From contig NW_026570288.1 in NCBI RefSeq assembly GCF_019649055.1, positions 124,001 through 188,000 on the forward strand: a stretch of 64,000 bases of DNA. Reading direction: 5' to 3'. The position numbers and the translations under genes were made by a program. This DNA is from Paramacrobiotus metropolitanus. Its lineage: Eukaryota > Tardigrada > Eutardigrada > Parachela > Macrobiotidae. The notes below the pieces were generated by a model, which was given only the letters and a program-made list of their open reading frames with translations, did no database searches and was not told where the DNA came from. Below, piece after piece: positions 25,863-37,885 of the stretch (position 1 is its first letter; each line of letters begins with the position of its first letter).

Positions 25863-26756
25863 ATGCCATTGTGGCAAAATAACCCGCCAGGAAATGCCGG
25901 TTATAATCCGGCTGCTGGCAATGCGGATTGGTTGTACGGAAACAATGGGAACGGGAGATCTGGATTGAGGTTTAACAATTTTGATGCCAATGAGACGACG
26001 CGGAAATGGTCGTGGTTCTATGAATCGCCACGCGTATCGTTCGAGCGCAACGGATATCCTCCACCTACAGCACGACGCAGTGCTCCATGCCTTACTGGCG
26101 AGAACGTCGACAAGCAACAGTCTAGTATCGACAGTGTTAACTGGGAAAAACGTATGGTTAAACGGGTTGACCAGTACGGAATGGAGGGGCGTGGGGGATA
26201 CGGTTATACGACCTCTTCGGAATTTTTAGCGCGGAAACCCAATTTTCTTGCAGAAATGCGCCAGTTTTGTGCGTATTATCCTACGTAGTCAGTTGCCCTT
26301 AATCAGGGTTTCCTCAATATTGTACATCCCCTCGCTGTATAGAGCCAGTTACTGTAGTTGTACTGAGACATCAATAACTCTTGGGACGCCTTAAAATTAT
26401 TTCATATTGTGGTATTTGAATACGTCCACACGGAATTGAGTTTTTCGTTGAGTAAAAGTTAGTTTATGGCAAATTGCTTATTGCATTTTGCGGTCGGGTA
26501 ATCCGTTTTCGGCTTTCGGAGAGGAATTTTTCAGCTTACCGACTGTTTATTGTTGCATTTTTCTCACAACTCCCAAAACTACATTACTTTTGATTTCCTA
26601 GGCAATGCAGAAGATTCTCATGCCAGAGGAGATCATCCCAACAAAGAATACATAAATATCCACAATGCTGAAACCAGCCAACCTGTGACGTATGGGCATC
26701 GTTTTGTCGGCTATGGTTACCCCGGCAAGAATGCTGCCAAGAAAACCAGTGATTGA
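25863..26756 (+). CDS. Small two-exon protein of unknown function, 147 aa
   Basis: Exon 1 (25863-26151) ends at a GTATGG donor in phase 1 and joins exon 2 (26602-26756) after a TTTCCTAG acceptor, giving 444 nt in frame. The product is Asn/Gly/Pro-rich at the N-terminus (NNPPGNAGYNPAAGNADWLY), then WSWFYESPRVSFERNGYPPP, then DSHARGDHPNKEYINIHNAE and SQPVTYGHRFVGYGYPGK. There is no signal peptide, membrane segment or catalytic motif. The spacing of the His/Asn-rich and Pro-Val/Tyr-Gly parts faintly recalls small axonemal proteins such as the CFAP90 family, but this is a weak impression from memory. An unspliced 141-codon alternative runs through the donor to 26288. It sits on the strand opposite the flanking cyclases. 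Confidence 0.45.
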
Positions 26757-27167
26757 CTACACTTTTTGATTTTTTTGTTCTTTCTATTCTTCGACAAATC
26801 TTTATGCTATACTACTCTGCAGTTTATATATATTGCACATGTAGATACAAATGCAACAAAGCCACGTCTTTGGGCGCCAAATCCTTATGTATGATTACAA
26901 GAGCTTCTTTTATTTCCGTGCAACAATCATTGTCTTTCATTTTGTTTTGCAAGTAATGTTGGAAACTGAAAGTGCCGGGAGCGCCGCTTACGCATTATTT
27001 CGCGATATTTACGGTTCAACGTATGACACTAAAAAAAGAAGCAAATGGCCGGTTATCGTTATGATGCACGTTGCCGCCAAGCTGCATCGTTCGTGCACTC
27101 AGCAAAACTAATAATTGTAGAAGAGTTTCAATGATAAATGCACCGGCAAGCTGTCATTAGTTAATGA

Positions 27168-30100
27168 CTATGCTGTATTGCCTTGATTCAACCAGAAAGT
27201 TTCAATCATTCCTTTGCCCTGTTGAAAATGAAAATAAATAAATTGCGCATTGTCAACCAAACAGTTAGAGAGATAATGCAGCAGGGTCTTACCTTGACAG
27301 TTATAAGCCCACGTGATTCGATATTGAAGCGATTGTCACCAGTTAGAAATTCTTTTGTGCTAGGACTGATGTGAATCTTCGATTCTATACAGAAAGTTGG
27401 TTACTAAAATGATAAAACATTAAATCGGTGCCGTACGCTGCCACTCTCACCATAACCATGGCTTTCCATTCTACTAGCCGTGTTCATCGTGTCTCCAAAT
27501 CTGGAACATGAGGTGTGTCAGAAATTCACGTTACGAAATTTCAGCGCAAAGCTGTACAGTACTGTAGTCATAAGTACTGCAAACTGCAAACTCGCATTTG
27601 CAGTCATAAGAAACAAGTCGATCCTTACAAGCAGTAACGCGGCATAACGGAACCGACAACCCCGGCAGCAATCGTCCCTAAAAAAGGCAGAATCTCTTGG
27701 GCGTTTTGCACCGAGCCAGTATAAAGCAGTTAGGGCAATGTCAATTTACCTGTGTGTATTCCTATCCTGATCGGGAGATAGTTCTTCAGTTTGTCTTTTG
27801 TGCAGTTGCGCAGCACCAATAAAGCAAACGATGCGATCTCCTTGGCATGTCGTTCCTCGTTACGGATAGGTACTCCGCTTGCTACCTGAACCGTGTGCGT
27901 TGCGTGTGTTGCAACGAATTAGTAGGCAAACAAAATAGAACTGCAAGTATCAATTTTGCAAGTTACTTACGACGTAACCATCTTTGATTGTTTCCACTTT
28001 GTAGACATCGAAAGAAGCCAGGTACCCGTCGATGAACAAATACAGTTCATTCAAAAATATGCCCACTTCAAAGGGCGACCTGGCTTTGCAATAAAGGTCA
28101 AACCCAACCATACTGCTGAAGAGGATGGTTACCGCTTCGAAACTCTCCGGAGGAATCACAACTTTGTTGCGGAGTTTCGTGACTATCGATCTACATACAA
28201 ACCGGTTAAACGCTCAGCTGAAGTACTCTAACATCAAACGTAGTCTATGTTTATCTTACGGAGGAATGATTTCGCCCAACAGCAAATCCACTTTATGCTG
28301 CTCCGATAACAATTCCTGAGTTCGGTGAGAAACGATATGCTCTAAGTGTTCCGCGTGCTTTCCTAGCCGATGCAGTATATTAGCTACAACGCTTCCCTTT
28401 GGCCGGAATTTATTCAGACGATCCGCGACTTCCCTAATAGACGGTCGGCGTGCTGGGTCCGCAACGATGCATTTCGCTATCATGTCGATTGAAGCCGTTT
28501 GGAAATCAGCGTTTGCATGTTTGACTGAACCTAAAAACCGATCGGAAGATTTTAAACCGAGTTTTGTAGTAAACCCATCCAAACGTACTGGTGTTAATGG
28601 TGCTGCTGGGAAATACCGGCATGCCCTTTAGGATCTCGTACATAACGATACCAAGAGCGAATATATCCTTCGACTGCGAACCGTCAGTCTGTCTATCCGG
28701 CGGAAGCATAACATCCTGATCAGCTAGAGTAAAGCTAGAAGACTTGCTAAGAATCTGGTAGATCTTTCGAGATCCGGCATCACATAGTTTGGCAGTGAAA
28801 CGACTATCGAGAGCTACTGACAAACTGGATAAACTTCCGTGGTACCGAACCGAAGTTTGGAGGTGAAGGTAGTGAAGACCCTGAAAAACTGTTCAGTGCC
28901 GCTTTGACCGTTTCGTTGTATGTTGATTTTAATACCTGGATTACGTTGCAGACGAAATGCAGTTGAATCACTGCGTCGCACATGATGATTTCTTTTGATA
29001 AGAAGGAGCGCAGCGTTCCTTGTCCGCCTTCCCAGACTATAGATGTCGTTTTGGGTGTGGATAAAAATATACCACGAAAATGGGAGATATTTTCGTGGTG
29101 AATGTGACGAATCTAGAACGCCAAGTGGTAATGTACGATGTTCATTCAATCACATGAAACATGCCTGTACCTGAGAACACACGGTACGAATTGGACGCAT
29201 CGCCAAGATATCTTCTTCGCTAATGCCAATAACCTCAGTTCGCAGCCACAGCGAATCGTGGCCAAGCGGCATAATCTGGACGCCGAGACTGGGAGACACA
29301 GCCATGACCTTTGGCACAAGAAGCCACCAGTTGCTGCGATCCGCCGTTAGTGAGTGTTTCCTGCAGAAGATTCTGGATAACACATATAACTGTTAGTCTA
29401 GTCCAAAACTTACATGTAGTAGAAAACTCCTAGCAAACTAGCAATCAGGATAACAACAATTCCGCCGATCGATCCAGCTATGATAGCGATTGTATCTACG
29501 ATAAATTGTGTATACTTAAACCGTTGCTGTGGACGTTGAAATATTAACCATACTTATCAGCAAGCAATAGCTTACTATCAGTTTCTGCGCATCGGTCTCC
29601 TCGAAAACCACAAATGGGCTCATTAAGAGGAGGAGCATAAGCGCCGTTCCAATCGTCCGCCAGGGCCGAAGTTTTGGTCAGTGTTTTCAGTGTGAAATTA
29701 AAATACCAGGCTGCCTGCACCAAAGAATATTTTTGCTGTACCCGTATTGCGCGCTGAAATTACATTGCATTACTTGAAACGTTTGTGTCGTCGTGTTGAG
29801 CCTGGAGAAGACTGAATCAACCAATCGCATTCCAAGTCCACCCATCACTACCGGTCGCATATTTGTTTGGAAGCGCCGCTTGAGAAAAGCTTTACGGAAT
29901 TCCTGTGTGCTCAGCGGAAAGCCAATGTCCTCAAACTCGCTCAAAACCTGCAGTACAAGGGACCTGGATACCGGTGCACAAAAGTTTCGATCAGTGAACC
30001 AATGCAAAAATATACCTGGCCAATAGTAATCATCATTTCTGGTATAGACAGTGTGATCTCGTTAGTCTGTACGAAAAGAACGGATTATGTATATTACGCT

Positions 30101-32281
30101 CTGCTGCCTGACCACCTGTAATAACGCTACCTTCTCATCGTCGCTGTAGTTGTAATGAAACAGTGTCTCCGCAGTACGTGCTACAGCGTTCCCCAAAGAT
30201 AATCGGGCGGCATAGTCTGGCAGGGGAAAATTTAAGGTCACCACCTGTTTATAGAGTTCCACTGAATCCTGAAAACAGCAGGCCTATTCCAGTTTGACAG
30301 GGTACACACTTTAGCGGAGCACCAAGTCATCGTGTGTAGCCGGCAGAAAGGTGGACGCGTGGATGGTGGATGTTCAATGAAATCGCATCCACCAATCTGC
30401 CGACCTTCGGCAGATTGGTGGATGAGCCGTCCACCTTTCTGCCGGATCACATCCACCTTTCTGCCGAAGGTCGGCAGATTGGTGGATGCGATTTCATTGA
30501 ACATCCACCATCCACCCGTCCACCTTTCTGCCGGCTACAATCGTGCACATGCAACCTTCATGCGCATGCTTTCTAGGTTTCAATTTTATATATGAATGGG
30601 ATGTGTTTGCAAACCTTGTCGTTTGCATTTATTTGTATCGGTAAGGAATCTGGTCCTTGAACTGGAATTGGATATATGAAAACCTATAAGATGAGAAATG
30701 AAATTGGAACGGTATAATTGTAAGGTTGAACAAAAATTTTGCGGTTCGTCAGTTGTATATGTCTTACGTATTCGTTGCTGGTCATGTTGAGCGAGCGAGC
30801 CAAAATCTAGCGCAATTATCTGTATATCATGCATCAGAATGCTATCAATCTCCGTATTGCTCCATTCGCATGCCATCTTCGCATCTGTCTGTCTGATTGA
30901 AAATTGTACGTTGTTCTGTGAACAGCAAGTGGCGTATCTCCAGGAAGCACGCACCTGACTCTGAATTGGCTCGGCGCAGACGTCGCCGTGGGCGGAATCG
31001 TATTCCTGGAGACGTTTACTCCATTTGATATCGATCGACGGATCCAGGAATGCCGCTACGTGGAAGGCGGAGGCATCACAGGACGGTTGTCTGTAGTACT
31101 AGAAATCTGACGTCGCGCCACCCTGGCCGTGGATGCAAGGATAAATCCGGTGTTGGCAAACATACATCCGTGCTGAGAATAGGCTCAGACTGTTGGCGTG
31201 TAAATATCTGGGTCGTTACAACAATAATTTTGCATTTTCGCTTACCTTGCAAGCAACGGCACATCAGTTTCTGTAAATAAGACAAAAACGTTATCCGACA
31301 TATTGAATGCTGTTGCAGGATAGGCATATAACTCTACACCAATAGGAACTACTACGAATGCATAATGTATCCAAAGACCAAAGATAAATGGCAATGAAAC
31401 GGTTTGGCGGACTGAAAGTATCTGTGCAAAACATATTAGTGCATACTGTACGCACCTCGGGCAAGATCTCCCAAGGGAACCATTTCCAAACTGCATCCTG
31501 TAAAACAGAAACTCGTTATAGAAAATATGTACGGATGCCAAAGCAGTCGAAAGCGTTTTCGTCGTATAAACAAAAAATGTGAATTATCAAGTGGAAGAAT
31601 TTTTGTTTCCAATATCATAGAAGCTTAACGAAAACCAGACGTGTATGTCTATCTTGCGATATGTTAAGTTGTTAACCATACAATTTGTTGCACATGCAGA
31701 TGCCAGCATTTCATGACAATGATTTTTATTAGCGATTTGTGCTGGGAAATGTAAGCATTTCATTGTACATAGTACGATTACCATAACTGATAACACAATA
31801 TAAAAAAATTACCAGCAACAACCAAATCTTTTGCCAAAGAGTTTTCCCCGGCAAACTGCCGAGAAATGGCTGCGACCGAGAACACTTAAGAAAACATAAG
31901 ATAATACAAGAACAAGCTTTAACAGAACCGTTGCACATTATTACAGTCTAGCTAGAAAGCCATACCTGGAGCCAAAATGATATTAAATGACGTTGATTTG
32001 GCAAGAATTTGGAAGACCTCCCCGAACAGTTCTGGCATGGCAGCCACTCCATCCGCGCACGTTGAACTGCCTTTTTTGTACAATATTTGCCGTGTTACAT
32101 TAGCAAACACCTTGGGATACAGCAGAGCAACTTCTCGAAAGGCCGTTTCGAAGTAGGGCATGGCTGCATAATATCCGTACAACGGGTTTTCGCCAATGGT
32201 TATTATTATGAAGTTAACTTTGAAGGCATTACATTTCAGATAAGCAGCTGCCAATAATAAAATCACTAAGAGAAAATTCAT
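27168..32281 (-). CDS. Receptor guanylyl cyclase C, ectodomain exon damaged (possible pseudogene)
   Basis: Third tandem paralogue. It starts at 32281 with a signal peptide (MNFLLVILLLAAAYLKC), then YGYYAAMPYFETAFREVAL, CSLEMVPLGDLAR (31.49-31.45 kb) and ETDVPLLAR (31.27-31.24 kb). The intracellular half looks intact: kinase-homology SVALDSRFTAKLCDAGS, helix RLGKHAEHLEHIVSHRTQEL, LLGEIIPP, then cyclase exons with SFEAVTILFSSMVGFD, VETIKDGYVV, FGDTMNTASRMESHG, ESKIHISPSTKEFLTGDNRF and a final GKGMIETFWLNQGNTA before the stop at 27168-27170. As in A and B the first catalytic Asp is Ser. Unlike them, the large ectodomain exon (about 31.17-30.95 kb) aligns to B only with a lost base near the STGQGG site, further deletions and an in-frame TAG. 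A 205-bp foldback element lies in a nearby intron. Confidence 0.75.
30335..30539. mobile_element. 205-bp foldback MITE with 6-bp target-site duplication
   Basis: The ends TGTAGCCGGCAGAAAGGTGG and the mirrored CCACCTTTCTGCCGGCTACA are exact inverted copies, and the arms continue inward (GGATGGTGGATGTTCAATGA and its complement) for about 80 bp each. The six bases ATCGTG flank both sides (30329-30334 and 30540-30545), a clean target-site duplication. The interior repeats the short blocks CCACCTTTCTGCCG and CGGCAGATTGGTGG. No ORF belongs to it. It lies in the cyclase C intron between the exon reading QGPDSLPIQINANDK and the exon starting DSVELYKQVV. Confidence 0.88.
30950..31175 (-). pseudogene. 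Degenerate ectodomain exon of cyclase C
   Basis: Compared with the homologous exon of cyclase B (23.71-23.41 kb), both begin with ATGTTTGCCAA and both retain a GATCCACGG/CATCCACGG-like block. C then reads GGCCAGGGTGG where B has GGGTCAAGGCGG, a net one-base loss that shifts the frame. Further on C has TCTAGTACTAC where B has TGGATTACTAC, creating a stop in the homologous frame, and several codons before TGTGATGC are missing. Islands such as VAAFLDPS and LQEYDSAHGD still resemble B (VAAFLGAH and LESYDSKFGRD). Either the gene is decaying or the exon is skipped. Confidence 0.65.
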
Positions 32282-34376
32282 TTCTGGATGTCAGCTGTGT
32301 TACCGCTGAAAACAGATTATGACGCGGGGGACATAATGACGAGACGACCTTTAGAACTGCAGAAATACTAAAGGCTCACGAATGCTTCTCGCATCAAAAA
32401 TAATTATGGCTCGTAGGAACCGGAAAAGCGCCAACTTTGTTCGCGGAAGGGCGGATATTTTTCAGTAAGGTCAGCAATTTATAAGCAATTATCCCGCATT
32501 TTACTCCCAGTTACAACTGCGCTACGGTTATACGCGCAGGTTTGTTAACTTCACAAACTCGGTAAATAGAGATTCTGAACGTGGTATCAAACAAAACTGG
32601 TCGCCTCCAATGGAACGATCAGCGCCGTTTAGGTCTTGCATGTTTACTTATGGTGTTAACACCAGAGATCGGCTAGGAACTGATGCAACAGCCATTGTTA
32701 ATTATGCTGCGTGAGTGCTTGTACAGACGATATTGTACATACACTGTACAATACGTATTTTACACACACATACACCACACTTATCTTCACTTTCATGAGC
32801 CATCAGACTTTTAAACCAGCTGTGTGATCAGCCGATCCATGATGTTGTATGATACTCCAATTATTTCTTAAGTGCCCAGTGCTCACATTACAGATAATTG
32901 CGCAAGCCAGCCTATAAAGTACCGCACAATACAAAGGTATTTTGGTGCCGTTCAATATTGCAGCATTAGTAACTACAGAGAGATTACGTTAAGTTCCAGA
33001 ATCCAGATGCTGCCAGTAACTAGAATGCTTATAATTTTAAGTGATCACATGCCGGCGCTCCTTGCTCGACTATAAGTGTTGATGAATACCAGGGGTTTAT
33101 GCATAAAACGTGAAACACGGCATAAGCCTGATTATGAGTTTCATCTAGAACGAAGGGCAATCACTTTGCGTAACCTTTCACGCTGACGTGCTAGACCGGG
33201 GGAACGTATGTCATGTCAGCTGTACCACCTGCCTGTTATCTGCTATACTGTTCCCAACCGCTCAAGTTGAACCACAGACTCCTTTTAGGGTTGAGGGAAA
33301 AAATCGCACGCTCTGCTCGATGCAATGTGTGCGACGCCTGGCAAGGCTACTGGCCGGGCTTGGCAGTGGCGTAACTGAAGTCACTGGGTTCGGTGTAACA
33401 ACAAAATAACTTTAAATGGTGTACAATAAAAGCCCGCTCAAAAGAACTGAGATAATGTATACACATTTTAGGTAACAGCCACCTCGTGCGGTTAAGCAAC
33501 CGTACCAAAGCTATTTGTTGCAGTGCAGTGAAGTGTTGCAGTGTTTTCACAACACTGTAAGCACGAATTTGATTTTAAGAAAAAAACATTTTAAAGGAAA
33601 CGTGTGAAGCGTTTGTAATGATAAATGCTTGTGCGTCCTTGTGAAAACGAAAAGAAAAAACTACTTCCGGTGCCAGTATGATTGTTATGGATTTTCATGC
33701 CAGGTACAATACAAAATCAATACGATAGTTATTGTTATTTACGATTATTAATCAAAGCACTGGCATGCGGGACTTATAACATTTCTACAGTACGTACTTG
33801 AATCGTCCGCCAAAATTCAATGTAAACGGTTCAATGAGATTCTGTCATTGTATGTTTCTTTTCCGACCGGAGAGGCATAAGAAAACCTCAACGACTTACC
33901 ATGCTTCTTGGAAAGAGGATTTATTCAAAGCGAACAGCAAAAATTTCTATTCAAAGTGAATATGAACGTTTACATAATACTTGTCAAAAATGTACGAATG
34001 CATCTAGCTGACACTTGTTACCCCATATAATTAAAATAACAGCATACAATAATAAAAGACGAACAAAACATGTAACATATTACAAAAGGCAAATTAAGGC
34101 CGCGACAGGGGTGCATAATGTCAAAGAGCCGGAAAGAATTAATATGAGGAAAAAAGAGATAAAATGAAGTTAATCGTCTACACAGGGAACAATGACATCC
34201 GTCAAATTACTTAACCGATCGACCACAAACAACAGTCGCTTATCTGCTACACTAAACAGGGACTCCGCGGCATAACAAGCTCATATATCGATGCTGTACT
34301 GCGCCGGACCGCTACATGCAGCTGCACTATATCTTGCAAACAGTGCCAGCAAAAGGTCAGCAACGTCATCTGGCGG
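32282..34376. other. Intergenic; nothing recognised
   Basis: About 2.1 kb between the start of cyclase C and the 3' end of the F-box gene. I see AT-rich sequence, GTACAATACGTA-like short palindromic words at 32730-32760, and no frame with recognisable protein character. Confidence 0.45.
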
Positions 34377-36456
34377 TTACTCGTTCCACTCATCGGACTG
34401 CGGATCGCGGTACACTTTGGTCAGAAAGGCGGTCGACAGCTTATTCAGTTTGCGCACATCCACATCGGCCATGGTCTCCAGCGTCCAGTCCCAGTCGCGG
34501 TAGTGCGTGGTGGTCGGGCGTGGATCATCCGCCTGGTATCCCTGCTCCTTGTCGAGACCCTGTAGGAATACAGGAATTCAGTACAGTACATCAGTGTGCA
34601 TCAATGTGTGTGCGAGGTGTCGCCCGTTTAAACAATCGGTATTAGAACATCAACGTACATCTGGCCACGTATATAATAATACAGAACCTATCTGTACCTG
34701 CCAGAGGATGTTGACGCGGCGGTTACTCAACTGGCATTCACCCGTGCCGCTCGGACGATGGGCGGCAGCGATCATGGCCTGCAGGGCCGGCAAATCCAGC
34801 GGCGTCTCCAGTACGAGATTCTCCTCGAAGAGCCCCCACAGCTGCAGCTCCATGGTCTGTCGCGAGGCTCGGGACTGCACGCTGAACTCATGATGAGCAA
34901 TGTCAGCCTGCAGAAATCCGTCCTCCATGCGGCAATCCTTCCACACTAGCCGCTCGCACGGATACTCGACGGCCACGCCAGCCTCCAGCTCGATAACGTC
35001 CCGGAAACTTAGTCGGTCGCAGCCGAAATCGCACTTGTAGAAAACCAGCAGCGGCAGACGGCCGTTGTTCAGTTTGAGCTTAATAGCCGGAAAGAGCGCC
35101 TCCACGCTGCCCAGCTGCCGGTGCGTGATGACCAGCAGCTTCGTGCGACGACTGAGAGCCTTGAGGATGCCGGCCATCGCCCAGTACATGCTGGCCTCAC
35201 CGAACACCCCCTGGTCCCCGTAATCATCGATTTCCGCCGACACCCGCACATCCGGGAAGGGGGCCGCCAGGGTGAGCAGGTCGTTCCACCGCGCGCAGAG
35301 CAGCCGCGCGCGGACGCGCTCGATGGAGTCCAGCGAGCGGAACAGCTCCAGCAGCACGAGATCCGGCAAATGCAGACACCCGGCGCTACTGTCCAGCACC
35401 TTGCGCCGTTTGCGGCCAGCGGGCCCGCTCCCGCTGCTGACCATCATTGCCATCACCGGCTGCGCTTGTCCCGCCAGGGAACGAGATGTGATGCAACTGT
35501 CTTCCGCTGTCGCCAGCTGGCATACCTTTTCCTGCAAGACAACTTCACTTATTTCACTGCATGCGCCCGGGCATCATTACATTACACTTGTACGTTGCTC
35601 GATTTAATTCCTATCGCAATCCTGCAGCCCTACATCTGTACAGTACCCGACACCGTAATATTAATAATAAAATAATTAATAATTAACGCGAAACACACGT
35701 CAGAACAGGTGCTTACTAGTTCCTGCTACATGTAGTGTCTGTCTGGCAGAAGCCGTGAGAATTATAAGTAAACTGAAATAATCTAGACAGTTCAGTGAAT
35801 GCAGATTGTACGTACGCGCTGACTGTATCTGTATTTACCAGTCTATCAGCGTCCAGTTGGCCTCTGTAATGGGCCTTCTGCAGATAAAGCAGAGTCTGGT
35901 TGAGCCGAGCGACGAACAATACACTGTGCCGCTGGCCAAATTCCCTGTTGAAGACCCTGCCGAGCTGCGGCATACCGGCTGACCAGTAGGCGGCCGGCAG
36001 CGGGCAGCAGCGCACCACGAAATCATTCTTCTTCACGCGCCGATTGGTGAGATGGGCGTCCGCGGGCGGCACGCGCACTTGCCGCTCCGGGACCAGTTCC
36101 TGGACGGGGCCGTGCGGCAGCTGCACCTCCACGAAGCGAGCATCATCGCTGGAGTACGGGCAAACGTTGGGAACGATGTGGCCCCCGTACCACACCCATG
36201 GCTCGTCAGCTTTTAGCTGCCGTCGCAGCAGCACCTGCACATCGGCTGTCCCGCTCTGCACTGGCGCGCGCTCGTGCTCGCTGTAGCGAAAAATGCGCTC
36301 ATACTCCACAAACTGCGAGCGCTGGCTGGCGCAATGGAAATCCACGATCAGGCCGTCCTCCACCACGCCGATGACGTTGCCGTGCTGCAGCGGACCGTCG
36401 TCCACACAGACATCCACGGCGTTCCACGCTGCGACAGCGTCTCTGTAAATCAGCAT
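34377..36456 (-). CDS. F-box protein with a long unrecognised N-terminal region, 3 exons, 544 aa
   Basis: Exons 36456-35839, 35531-34698 and 34559-34377 (618, 834 and 183 nt) are all phase 0 with GT-AG borders and form one open frame. Exon 1 encodes a conserved-looking region I cannot name: MLIYRDAVAAWNAVDVCVDD, GNVIGVVEDGLIVDFHC, then VQVLLRR and CCPLPAAYWSAGM. Exon 2 carries an F-box-like motif, LHLPDLVLLELFRSLDSIER followed by RVRARLLCARWNDLL, and then a long region (YWAMAGILKALSRRTKLLVI, LPLLVFYKCDFGCDRLSF, FSVQSRASRQTMELQLWGLF). F-box proteins bind SKP1 and recruit substrates to SCF ubiquitin ligases, so a role as a substrate receptor is inferred. No WD40 or LRR repeats are visible. The exons are GC-richer than their flanks. 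A longer first frame (to 36549) would add 31 codons; an acceptor-like TTTACAG just inside exon 1 leaves the true start open. Confidence 0.75.
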
Positions 36457-37885
36457 GGCGCAAATACAGTTAGGGCTGCAGTCGAACGCGGCAGCACAGA
36501 GAGTCTCGGTAGTCGTGGCTGGAGACGCACCAGCAAAAACGCAGACCAACGCTGATCGATCAAGCTAACGCAAATACTATCACAGATTGACAGAAACAGA
36601 AATACTGCGATTGTGTCTCCTCAGAGTAACAGACAGAACTACAAGGGAAAAGCGAAAACAGAAAGTAGTTCAAGCGCCAACCAACAAAAAGTCAAATCTA
36701 CAGTTTCCAAGTACTGTACGCCAGCGGATCATGTTCTGGTCAGCGGCTTTGTAGTGTAAGTACAGTACAGCACTCACAGAAACACACAGAAGCATGTTTG
36801 AACGGCAGTGGTAACCGCCAGCTCGTGCGGGCTGACAACATTGCCATTACTCAGGAGCGCATCGTCCACGTTATTTGCTGCTTTCGTTTGTAACAATTCT
36901 TCGATGCGTAATTTCTGCATTCGTGCAGGAAATACAGCATCCACAGGACAATATTTAGGTGGAATTCAGTCGAACCTTTGGTTCTGTTGGACAGTAACTG
37001 GCTCATGGCTGCAGCTGAATCGCTGGCGGTGGACGACTGTGTCTGCATTAATGCCCAGATCGATTACTTAATGATGAGATGGGGATCATCAAAATGTCGT
37101 CCTTCGCAACAATCGCAAGTGCATGGGCACTGGGCAGTGTCGTAGATCTAACAAGTAAATTATTACATTATCTAAAAATATCTAAATCCGTGCCTTTGCG
37201 TTTAAACATTAACCTGACTCGGTAGCGCCCTGTCTGCTACTTCTATTCCTACGAATGAGAATAAATTCATGCTGATAAAAATATTGCAGCACTGCGCTAA
37301 TATCTATATTAATAATTGTATTCGTCCAGTTGACTTCTGTAAAATATAAAATGCATGCTGGGATCCGGTATCCCAGAGTTTTAAAAGCCGGAGATCGTAT
37401 TCGTCCTACCACAGATGTGATACGCGTTTTGCTGATTGTAATTACCCGGGTAATTGGTAAGGCAACGCCACGCCGGTCGGTATGAACCTTTGGCGGTACT
37501 TTTGAATAGTTTTGATTCACAGTCTGTGTACAGCTACATGCGCGTAAGCACGTATACATTTCTTCATTGTGCGTGCATTGGAAGGTATCTTAAAATTATG
37601 TCGTAAATCAGAGCATGAACAAAGAAAATGGCTTGGAAAAAAGGCAGCGATAAAAGTGATAACTGCAGCTACAGTAAATCGAAATTTAAGGCAGACGCCT
37701 TATTGCATAACACCTGCATATTCTGCTGAGATTGTGCAGAATTATCGGTGAGTACCGTATTATCTGTCGACTGCAAACAACGAAAATTTTAGCGAGTAAC
37801 ATAATTATAGCTTACCCATGATCGTTACTGACATAAATTGTCAATAACGTTTTCCCCATCCGTGTACTTCTTTTATGATGCAAAA
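36457..37885. other. Intergenic; nothing firm
   Basis: Several frames of 60-116 codons on both strands have no recognisable domains. GTAC-rich words cluster at 36705-36770. One minus-strand frame around 37048-36860 has Ser/Thr then hydrophobic composition (LNIVLWMLYFL) but no partner exons that I can join. Confidence 0.35.

Noticed and set aside
30240-30345. Stop codons upstream of the DSVELYKQVV exon of cyclase C as gene-breaking lesions
   Set aside because: A TTTTCAG acceptor precedes GATTCAGTG, and cyclases A and B also have an intron here, so the stops are intronic.
30332-30595. Plus- and minus-strand frames across the cyclase C intron as coding exons
   Set aside because: They read through the arms of a palindromic MITE, and the same peptide appears on both strands because the arms are inverted copies.
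34650-36549. Two separate genes on the minus strand at 34.4-36.5 kb
   Set aside because: A GTAAAT donor after 35839 and a CTTGCAG acceptor before 35531 join them in phase 0, and the second has no good start of its own.
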